This document shows, piece by piece, positions 25,859-33,493 of a stretch of 64,000 nt of DNA. A program made the position numbers and the translations under genes. Origin of the DNA: Lachnospiraceae bacterium. Its GTDB lineage: Bacteria > Bacillota > Clostridia > Lachnospirales > Lachnospiraceae. The stretch is from contig CAAFXE010000218.1 in the NCBI GenBank assembly GCA_900766915.1, forward strand, positions 11,502 to 75,501, in the 5' to 3' direction. The first letter of the stretch is position 1, and each line of letters starts with the position of its first letter. The notes below the pieces were generated by a model. That model was not told the DNA's origin. It worked only from the letters and a program-made list of their open reading frames with translations, and did no database searches.

Positions 25859-27637
25859 ATGAGTAAAATCTTACGTTTCAGTACACTATCTTTTTTTCTG
25901 CTCCTTTTCCTGACAGGCTGTACCTCTTCCCGGAATTCCGAACGCACCTGTACGGTGATTTTTGAGGATCATCCATCCCTGTATTTTCCTCAACAGATTT
26001 ACAACGTAACCCCTCAGGACGACTTGAGCATTTCCATAGGCCTGCCCCATGGGGAACGGATTTCTTCTGCAAATTATGAGGATTATACACTTTCTTCCAA
26101 GACCGGTGAGTCAGAAAACTATGATTACTATACGCTTACACTCCATAAGATCCGATATTCCGCGTTAGTTCGTCTCACTACTGCCCCTGTCTATACAACG
26201 GCCTATTATGGAGCTGACGATTTGGAAGAGGTCATCACTGTTTCAGAGGAAAGCCCTCATCTCTTTTTTCATACCCTTCCTTATGAACAGCAATTTGAAA
26301 GAGATGGCTATGTTCCTATTGGATGGAATACGGCTCCCGATGGTTCCGGAACCGCTATCGGTTTTGGAAGTCGTTTTGACCGTCGAAACCTCCAACATCT
26401 GGATCTCTATGCTGAATGGGTTCCCTGTACACCTGCTGATCTTTTTGATTACCGGCAGGAAGGAAACGAAATCATCATCACCGGATATCATGGAAGTGGA
26501 GACCTGGTCATCCCTGCTTTTATCGACGGTTGTTTAGTAACCGCTATTGCCGAACATGCCTTTGAAAGCATTACTGCTGATTGTCTTGTTCTGCCCTGGT
26601 CCATAAAGACTGTTGCTGCAGGAGCATTTCATCAGATCACTGTCAAAGACTTTTATTTCTTTGATTGTATAGAACATATCCCCGAAGAAGCTTTTGAAAA
26701 TTACCAGATATCCCATTTACATATTTTGGCATCAAAGGATCCCGTATACAGCGGAAGTTATTTTGATACCCTGGCAGATAAAATAGACTATCTTGCTTCT
26801 TTAGACGGAAAGCGTAAAATCGTACTTCTCTGTGGTTCCAGTGCAAGATTTGGATTTGAAAGCCCACTGCTTGAAAACGCCTATCCCGATTATCATGTTG
26901 TGAATCTGGGTGTTTTCGCCTACTCCAATATGTTGCCTCAGGCGATGCTGGCTCTCTCTTATATGGAAGAAGGAGATATTCTGTTGAGTTCCCCTGAGTT
27001 TGATGCAATTTCACAGCAGTTTTGTGGACACACAGATCTCGACAAAGAAACCTTCTGTATGATGGAGTCCAACTACGACATGTTTGCACGTCTTGACTGC
27101 AGGCAATTCACCTCTGTTTTTTCTGCCTTTGAAAACTACAATCAAAGCAGGACCCGAATGAGCGCCCGCTCCTATCAGGAATCTCCTTCCTATTACGATG
27201 AGGACGGACAGAAACTGCCCTCCCCTTCCTATAACCGCTGGGGGGACTATATTGTATATCGGGAAAATAACCTTTCCGAGAAAAATTTTGGTATCAAGCG
27301 GGCGTTTTACCATCCGGACTACTTTACAGAAATGGACATTCAGGGAATCAACGCTGTTTATGATTCCTTTGCCCAAAAGGGAATCACCGTCTATTTCACT
27401 TATTCTCCAAGAAGTAAAAACAGTATTTCCGATGACAGCACACCTGCTTCTATGAAAATGCTGGAAGATCTCCTTAACAGCAAACTTCATGCAACGATCA
27501 TCTCTTCCATAGACGATTCTCTTTGGGAGCCTTTGTATTTTTATGGAACTGACAATCATTTGAGCACAGAAGGAGCCAATCTTCACACACAGAAAGTGAT
27601 TGAAGACTTACGCCCTTATTTGGAGGAATTACCATGA
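25859..27637 (+). CDS. Lipoprotein with InlB-type repeat, LRR and SGNH-like domain
   Basis: 592 aa from ATG with AAAGGAGG eight bases upstream. A lipoprotein signal ends at FLTGC. In order: a region of about 100 residues, a Listeria-Bacteroides (InlB-type) repeat ending GYVPIGWNTAPDGSGTA..LYAEW, a BspA-type leucine-rich stretch (VIPAFIDGCLVTAIAEHAF), then an SGNH-like domain starting KIVLLCGSSARFGFES. The serine of CGSS would be the first-block nucleophile. It opens the MBOAT operon, so a role in handling acyl groups on a surface glycan is inferred. A TTGTCA/TGACAA dyad lies upstream (25799-25815). Confidence 0.75.
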   Translation: MSKILRFSTLSFFLLLFLTGCTSSRNSERTCTVIFEDHPSLYFPQQIYNVTPQDDLSISIGLPHGERISSANYEDYTLSSKTGESENYDYYTLTLHKIRYSALVRLTTAPVYTTAYYGADDLEEVITVSEESPHLFFHTLPYEQQFERDGYVPIGWNTAPDGSGTAIGFGSRFDRRNLQHLDLYAEWVPCTPADLFDYRQEGNEIIITGYHGSGDLVIPAFIDGCLVTAIAEHAFESITADCLVLPWSIKTVAAGAFHQITVKDFYFFDCIEHIPEEAFENYQISHLHILASKDPVYSGSYFDTLADKIDYLASLDGKRKIVLLCGSSARFGFESPLLENAYPDYHVVNLGVFAYSNMLPQAMLALSYMEEGDILLSSPEFDAISQQFCGHTDLDKETFCMMESNYDMFARLDCRQFTSVFSAFENYNQSRTRMSARSYQESPSYYDEDGQKLPSPSYNRWGDYIVYRENNLSEKNFGIKRAFYHPDYFTEMDIQGINAVYDSFAQKGITVYFTYSPRSKNSISDDSTPASMKMLEDLLNSKLHATIISSIDDSLWEPLYFYGTDNHLSTEGANLHTQKVIEDLRPYLEELP

Positions 27638-27879
27638 ATTTTATGAGTTTTCGACATCCTCTTCTAGTTTTTCACATTTTATGTACCACCTTGTCAATCA
27701 TACTTTCTGTAGTTTTGAGAAAGAGGATGCCCTATTTTATGATATTGTGCTGTTTTTTTTCTTCGGCATTACTGTTTTTCGGCCTTTATTATCAGGTTCC
27801 CTATAGTGAACTGTTGATGATACTTCTGATACAGGTACTTTTATGCTTCCTGTCCGGTTATAAGGGAGGATGGTTATGA
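27634..27879 (+). CDS. Small membrane protein of the MBOAT operon (81 aa)
   Basis: Two or three hydrophobic helices (about 9-27, 30-50, 58-74) with few charged residues; no family recognised. Its ATG overlaps the stop of the lipoprotein gene in ATGA, and its own stop overlaps the MBOAT start the same way. This argues for tight translational coupling and a shared complex. By position it may match the small membrane subunits (DltX-like) that accompany DltB in teichoic acid D-alanylation, though no sequence similarity is claimed. Confidence 0.75.
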   Translation: MNFMSFRHPLLVFHILCTTLSIILSVVLRKRMPYFMILCCFFSSALLFFGLYYQVPYSELLMILLIQVLLCFLSGYKGGWL

Positions 27880-29336
27880 GTTTTACATCACTTGAATTTT
27901 ATATTTTCCTTCCAACAGTGCTGATTATTTATCAGTTTCTTCCTTCTAGATACCGATACATCCACCTGTTGATCTCGTCTTACCTGTTTTATGCCTGCAA
28001 CAATGTACGTTTGCTTTTATTGATTGTGCTTACTACCCTTGTTACCTACCTTTGTGCCATCACTATGGAAAAGGTAAAAACAAAAGCCGGAAATAAAATG
28101 GCTGTCCTGTGTGCACTGACCGTTTGCCTTGGAATTTTATGGATTTTTAAATATTTAAACTTTAGCTTAAACCTTGTTAGTTCATTGTCCGGACTTTTCG
28201 GGTTTCCTGTATCCTTCAGAAACTTCTCCATCATACTTCCTATGGGAATTTCGTTTTACGTTTTTCAGACAATGTCCTATACCCTGGATGTCTATCATGG
28301 AAAGATGAAAGCTGAGCGCCATCTTGGATATTATGCACTTTTCGTGGTCTTTTTCCCTCAGCTTGTAGCAGGACCAATTGAGCGGCCCGAAGATTTACTT
28401 CCTCAGCTGAAAAAAGCCTGCCCGATTCAGAAAAACAATCTTTTGGAAGGATTTTGTTATTTTATCCGTGGCTATGCCAAAAAAATCCTGATTGCTGATT
28501 ATGTGGCCGGATTTGTAGATACTGCTTACCAAAACATCGCTGCTGCCGGAGGTTCTGCTCTCTTTGCGGCTACGGTACTATTCGCAATTCAAATTTACTG
28601 TGACTTTTCCGGATATTCCGATATTGCACTTGGATGTGCAAGATTTCTTGGAATCAGACTGACAGAGAATTTCAAAAACCCTTACGCCGCAATATCCATT
28701 CGGGATTTCTGGCACCGTTGGCATAGAAGTCTTACCCGTTGGTTTACTGACTATGTCTACATTCCTCTGGGTGGCAGCCGCCAGGGCCTTCTGAGACACT
28801 GCAGAAATATTTTTCTGACCTTCCTCGTCAGTGGGCTATGGCATGGTGCAAATCTTACCTTCCTCTGCTGGGGAGGTATCCATGGTCTGTATCTGATGAT
28901 CGAAACACTTTGGAATCACAGAAAATGGCATCCAACATTCGGATCAAATAGGACTACAAAAAAATTTGTTGTTCCTCTTCAAAGAATCAGTACATTTTTC
29001 CTTGTATGCTTTGCATGGATCTTCTTTCGAAGTCCCTCTTTGACAGATGCACTTTTTATCATAGGTCAGATTATTTGCAACCCCTGTCTGAACCAACTGC
29101 TCCCGGCACTAGGTTTGACTCCTTCGAAGCTAGTTTTATTATGTTTGATACTTCTTACGCTTCCTGTTGTTGAGAATCTTCCTTCCATGATTTTAGCTCA
29201 TGATGAAGAACAGGCATTTCCAAAACAAAGTTTGAGAATGTGCCTCTACTTTTTGCTCATTCTTTGTATTTTTCTCTGTCGCTTTATGATCCTTACAGAA
29301 CGCGGCAGTACCAATTTTATTTACTTTCAATTTTAA
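27876..29336 (+). CDS. MBOAT membrane O-acyltransferase (AlgI/DltB-like)
   Basis: 486 aa. The start at 27876 is chosen because GGGAGG lies six bases upstream; an ATG two codons earlier is too close. About 11 membrane segments. Family blocks: FPQLVAGPIERPEDLLPQL, YCDFSGYSDIALG, DFWHRWHRSLTRWFTDYVYIPLGGS and the catalytic histidine in GLWHGANLTFLCWGG. Such enzymes pass acyl groups across the membrane to exported glycans (alginate, teichoic acid, peptidoglycan). The neighbours are two SGNH proteins and a small membrane protein, a DltB/DltD-like arrangement. Confidence 0.93.
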   Translation: MSFTSLEFYIFLPTVLIIYQFLPSRYRYIHLLISSYLFYACNNVRLLLLIVLTTLVTYLCAITMEKVKTKAGNKMAVLCALTVCLGILWIFKYLNFSLNLVSSLSGLFGFPVSFRNFSIILPMGISFYVFQTMSYTLDVYHGKMKAERHLGYYALFVVFFPQLVAGPIERPEDLLPQLKKACPIQKNNLLEGFCYFIRGYAKKILIADYVAGFVDTAYQNIAAAGGSALFAATVLFAIQIYCDFSGYSDIALGCARFLGIRLTENFKNPYAAISIRDFWHRWHRSLTRWFTDYVYIPLGGSRQGLLRHCRNIFLTFLVSGLWHGANLTFLCWGGIHGLYLMIETLWNHRKWHPTFGSNRTTKKFVVPLQRISTFFLVCFAWIFFRSPSLTDALFIIGQIICNPCLNQLLPALGLTPSKLVLLCLILLTLPVVENLPSMILAHDEEQAFPKQSLRMCLYFLLILCIFLCRFMILTERGSTNFIYFQF

Positions 29337-29379
29337 CAGTAACCCTTTCTGAAAACTATAAATTGGGGAGACAAATTAT

Positions 29380-30810
29380 ATGAAACAGAAAATTTCTTTT
29401 CAAAATCATTTCATATTTCTGATTCCTATTTTACTTTTATGCCTGCTTGTCATACTCCTTCTCATTTGTGGTCTGGTTTTTCCACCCCAATATGGAGATA
29501 CCTTTCTGGGAGAAATGAAGTATAAATATGAACGTCTTGTATCCACTGAGGGAAAGCGCATAGTTTTTGTAGGCGGAAGCAATATTCCTTTCGGGTTAAA
29601 AAGCAGCCTCGTTGAACAGGCTTTTCCTGAATATACCGTAGTAGACTTTGGAATGTATGCCGATATGGGAACTGTGATCATGCTGGATCTGGTAAAGAAG
29701 GAGATTCATGAAGGTGATATCTTTATTATTATGCCTGAACAGAATGCACAGACATTATCCTGTGACTTTTCGGGTGAAGATCTCTGGCAGGCTGCTGACG
29801 GGGCATTTCATCTGTTGACATCAATTTCCGCAGAACGATACGAAAGACTTTTTGCAGCCTTCCCTGCATTTGCGGGAAAAAAACTCTCTTATGCAATCCA
29901 TGGAGCACCTTCTCCCGACGGAATCTACGCAAGAGCTTCCTTTGATGAATATGGAGATATCTCATACCGTGACAGAAATGCGAATATCATGGCAACACAA
30001 TACAATCCCAATGATCCCATTTCATTTTCCAGTACGATGATCTCAGAAGATTTTATCCTTGAGCTGAATGACTTTGCAAAAGAGATCACAGAAAAAGGGG
30101 CAGATGTTTATTATCATTTCCCGCCTATGAATGCAAAAGCGCTATCTACCGAAGCAACTACAGCACAGATTGATGCTTATTATGCTTTTTTAACCTCAAA
30201 AATAGATTTTCCCATTTTAGGGAATCCCCATCTTTGCCTCATGGAGCCCGGATGGTTTTATGATACGAATTATCACCTGAATGAGAGTGGTTCCATTGTC
30301 TTTACCGCACAGCTTATAGATGATCTGAAACTCCTCTTTGGGGATACCTCCCGTATGGAGCTTTCCCTTCCTGCTATACCGGATCAAAAAGCACTTTCCA
30401 TAGACGGTGATGATTCTTGTACAGATTGTTTTACATATCTCCATAAAGATTGTGGTTATCTTATTGATCATTTAACAGAAAAAGGAAAACAGTGTTCTTC
30501 CCTCATTCTTCCGACCAAATATAAGGGAGAGCCTGTGATCGGACTGTCCAAAACACTTTTTGTCAATGATACATTCCTTGAGGAACTGATTGTTCAGCCT
30601 AATATTGGAATCCTATATGATGGGATGTTTCAAGGCTGCACAAATTTTAAAAAGCTTATTCTCACAGGTGATTCTCCATCCGTTTACACCGTCGGAGAGC
30701 ACTTGCAGGAGGGGGCTGAGTTTTTGATCAGTATACCCGAAGATGTTTTCGATGATTATTGCCGTCACTATACCTGGCATATCTACAGCCCGTATTTCAT
30801 TTCCGAATAA
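29380..30810 (+). CDS. Membrane-anchored SGNH-like protein with LRR tail
   Basis: 476 aa. One N-terminal membrane helix (about 11-35) places the rest outside. The SGNH-like domain opens with GKRIVFVGGSNIPFGLKSSL (Ser in GGSN) and shares the following D-F-G-M-Y-A layout with the operon's lipoprotein. Near residue 300, FYDTNYHLNESG is a plausible catalytic Asp-x-x-His block. The last 130 residues resemble BspA-type leucine-rich repeats (LILPTKYKGEPVIGLS). The LRR is C-terminal here, whereas it precedes the SGNH domain in the lipoprotein. DltD/AlgX-like partner of the MBOAT enzyme by context. Confidence 0.75.
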   Translation: MKQKISFQNHFIFLIPILLLCLLVILLLICGLVFPPQYGDTFLGEMKYKYERLVSTEGKRIVFVGGSNIPFGLKSSLVEQAFPEYTVVDFGMYADMGTVIMLDLVKKEIHEGDIFIIMPEQNAQTLSCDFSGEDLWQAADGAFHLLTSISAERYERLFAAFPAFAGKKLSYAIHGAPSPDGIYARASFDEYGDISYRDRNANIMATQYNPNDPISFSSTMISEDFILELNDFAKEITEKGADVYYHFPPMNAKALSTEATTAQIDAYYAFLTSKIDFPILGNPHLCLMEPGWFYDTNYHLNESGSIVFTAQLIDDLKLLFGDTSRMELSLPAIPDQKALSIDGDDSCTDCFTYLHKDCGYLIDHLTEKGKQCSSLILPTKYKGEPVIGLSKTLFVNDTFLEELIVQPNIGILYDGMFQGCTNFKKLILTGDSPSVYTVGEHLQEGAEFLISIPEDVFDDYCRHYTWHIYSPYFISE

Positions 30811-30817
30811 TGTCCAA

Positions 30818-30856
30818 GGGGCGAAGAAAAAACACTATTTTTCTTCGCCCCTGTTT
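30818..30856. terminator. Bidirectional terminator, MBOAT operon / GH78
   Basis: GGGGCGAAGAAAAA pairs perfectly with TTTTTCTTCGCCCC around ACACTA. It lies between two converging genes. Confidence 0.88.
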
Positions 30857-30865
30857 CTATATCAT

Positions 30866-33412
30866 TTATTCAAATGTATAATGTCCGCTGCCGACTGTCT
30901 GTGCTTCCTTTCCGGAAAGCTTGATCACTGCGGTGGTACCTACCGGTACCTCCACTTCCAGCATAAACTTTTCGTTTTCTTTTTTCCAGTTTACTGCAAT
31001 CTCACCATAGGGTGTTCCTACATTTCCCCTTGCCCATGTAATATCATCGGTCACCACAGGTTCTACCTTAAACTTCTTATATCCCGGCTCGATCATATCG
31101 ACTCCTAAGGTTCTGCGATACAGGAAATCTCCTACGGCTCCTGAAGCATAGTGGTTGTAAGAGATCATCATGTCAGTTCCGTCATCACCGATCGGGCAAT
31201 TTCCGTTTTCGTCCAATCCATCCCAACGCTCCCAGATGGTTGTGGCTCCTGATTTTACTTCGTAAAGCCAGGATGGACATACTTCATTTAACAGCATCTT
31301 ATATGCCACATCCACATAACCATTATCTGCAAGGACAAATAAAATGTATGGGGTACCCGGAAAGCCTGTTCCGATGCAGTAGTTGCCTTTTTCTACTAAT
31401 TCCACCAGTGCCCTGGCTGCATTTTCTTTTTGTGCACCTTCCAGCATATTGAAATATAATGGAAGCACATAGGCTGTCTGGAACTCTTCTGTTGCATGTC
31501 CGTCTTCCTTCATAAGAATTTTGGAATATGCTTTTGCTGTATTTTTGCTGATTGCAAGGAATTCCTCTGCATCTTTTTCTTTTCCTAAGATACCTGCAAT
31601 CTCAGATAAGATACCGCTTGTATTTGCAAGGCTTGCGGTGGCAGTCCATTTGCTTCTCTTCTGCCATTGGCTCATCTGTGGTACATCCGGAGCTACCCAG
31701 TCTCCAAAATGCAGCACCGACGGGGTGTTCCAAATGTATCTCTGATTTCCGAAAGAGAGAAGTCCTGCCCACCACTTACAGGCCTTGACATATTTTTTCA
31801 TCATTTCATAATTGTCTTTTAAGACCTGTACATCACCATTTGCCTGATACATGGCCCATGGAACAAGGACACTGGCATCTCCCCAGAAATCAATAGCCAT
31901 GACCGGCATGGTTGCCGGGAATCCATAGCCCTGTGACGGGATTGTATTCGGAATACCACCGGTTGGCAGCTGTTCGGCACGCATATCCCTAAGCCACTTA
32001 CTTAAGAAACGGCTTGCGTCAAAGTTATACAAAGCGGTTGGAGCAAAGACTGCGATATCTCCGGTCCATCCCATACGTTCATCCCTCTGTGGGCAGTCGG
32101 TTGGAATTTCCACAAAATTAGATTTTGCTCCCCAGCAGATGTTTTCCTGCAGGCGGTTGATTCTTTCATCGGAGCAGAAGAACTGTCCGTTTTCTTCCAC
32201 ATCAGAGTACAGGGCAATACCGGTAATTTCCACATCACTGGCAGCAATTCCCTTCACACTGATATAACGAAAGCCCATGTAGGTAAATAATGGAGAAAAT
32301 TCCTGTACACCATCCTTGCAGGTATAAGTAAGGGTTGCTTTTGCAGTTCTTAAGAAATCGGTATTTAAAGATCCGTTGGGTTTTAATATTTCCGCATGGC
32401 GGACAACAATCTGCTGTCCTACTTTAGCATTTTTGATGTTGAGTTTTACCACGCCTGCAAAATTCTGACCGAAATCATAGACATCTTCTCCATCCACTGT
32501 CTGAAGGAAGGTAGCTTCCAATGTTTCATGCCCACGAACCGGACTTCCATAGCTTACTTCCATTTTCGGATGGATCTTCACCTTTTCTTCGCAGGCAGCA
32601 TGCCAGCTCATCGTTTCATTGGTAATTCTTGCATCATAGATTTCCCCATCATATAAATCAGCCATTCTGATGGGACCATCCATGCTGACTGACCAGGAAA
32701 TATCTGTACTCACGATCTCTTTTGTGCCATCCTCATATTCCAGATGCAATTCCAAGAGGAGAGCCTGTCTGTCAGCAGTCACTCTGTTTTGTCTTGTAAA
32801 CACAAAAGATCCTACTGCCCATCCACCAGTCACCGGAACACAAATTTCATTGTCACCATTCACCAGAAAACCGGCCGCATCATATACCTGATACTGCAGG
32901 TTGTTTTTATAAGAAGTAAAGCCCGGAGCAAAATAATCCTTTGAAATGTTCTGATCGTTGATAAAAACCTGATACATTCCCAGCGCTGTACTGTAAATAC
33001 GTGCACTTTTTACCGGTTTTTCAATAGAAACTTTCTTTCTGAATGTCATTGGTATGGGAGAGACTTTCTTCTCCTTGAACACATAGCTGCCGTCCGTGAT
33101 CCATTTTGCCTGCCATGGGTCGTCGAGCTTCCCTGTTTCAAAGTCAAGCGTTGCCTCTGCCTTTTCCCCATGATGATCTTCTACGGTAAGCTTTGCGATA
33201 TAGGTTGTGTATGGCTGAAGCTTCGCTCCTTCATATACTATCCCTGTCTGCTCTGTGGTCTTTGTACTCCAGCCATTGACTGTGAGGGCTGCACTTTTCA
33301 CCTCAGTATCGTTTAAGTCACTGGTCACTGCATAGGAAAAACGTGGATTTTTACAATCCGTTATGACTCCTTCCTTTAAGTTTTCGCATGTAAAATTACT
33401 TATTATAAGCAT
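30866..33412 (-). CDS. Alpha-L-rhamnosidase (GH78)
   Basis: 848 aa without a signal peptide, so cytoplasmic. Beta-sandwich N-terminal domains (about 1-330) include the Bac_rhamnosid N-terminal region. The (alpha/alpha)6 barrel contains CPQRDERMGWTGD, with the acidic residues that bind rhamnose and act as general acid. The C-terminal sandwich follows GDFLYRRTLGV. It removes alpha-linked L-rhamnose from plant glycosides or pectin. It lies 81 bases after a GH2 gene on the same strand; both enzymes would act on imported oligosaccharides. Confidence 0.92.
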   Translation of the reverse strand: MLIISNFTCENLKEGVITDCKNPRFSYAVTSDLNDTEVKSAALTVNGWSTKTTEQTGIVYEGAKLQPYTTYIAKLTVEDHHGEKAEATLDFETGKLDDPWQAKWITDGSYVFKEKKVSPIPMTFRKKVSIEKPVKSARIYSTALGMYQVFINDQNISKDYFAPGFTSYKNNLQYQVYDAAGFLVNGDNEICVPVTGGWAVGSFVFTRQNRVTADRQALLLELHLEYEDGTKEIVSTDISWSVSMDGPIRMADLYDGEIYDARITNETMSWHAACEEKVKIHPKMEVSYGSPVRGHETLEATFLQTVDGEDVYDFGQNFAGVVKLNIKNAKVGQQIVVRHAEILKPNGSLNTDFLRTAKATLTYTCKDGVQEFSPLFTYMGFRYISVKGIAASDVEITGIALYSDVEENGQFFCSDERINRLQENICWGAKSNFVEIPTDCPQRDERMGWTGDIAVFAPTALYNFDASRFLSKWLRDMRAEQLPTGGIPNTIPSQGYGFPATMPVMAIDFWGDASVLVPWAMYQANGDVQVLKDNYEMMKKYVKACKWWAGLLSFGNQRYIWNTPSVLHFGDWVAPDVPQMSQWQKRSKWTATASLANTSGILSEIAGILGKEKDAEEFLAISKNTAKAYSKILMKEDGHATEEFQTAYVLPLYFNMLEGAQKENAARALVELVEKGNYCIGTGFPGTPYILFVLADNGYVDVAYKMLLNEVCPSWLYEVKSGATTIWERWDGLDENGNCPIGDDGTDMMISYNHYASGAVGDFLYRRTLGVDMIEPGYKKFKVEPVVTDDITWARGNVGTPYGEIAVNWKKENEKFMLEVEVPVGTTAVIKLSGKEAQTVGSGHYTFE

Positions 33413-33493
33413 CTGTAACTCCCCTTTATGTTTTCATTCATCAAGTGTATTGTTCTGTACATTCCAGATACAATGGCTACAAAATAGTTACCT

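Noticed and set aside
27011..27586. 191-codon minus-strand frame
   Set aside because: Antisense within the SGNH lipoprotein gene; no ribosome site.
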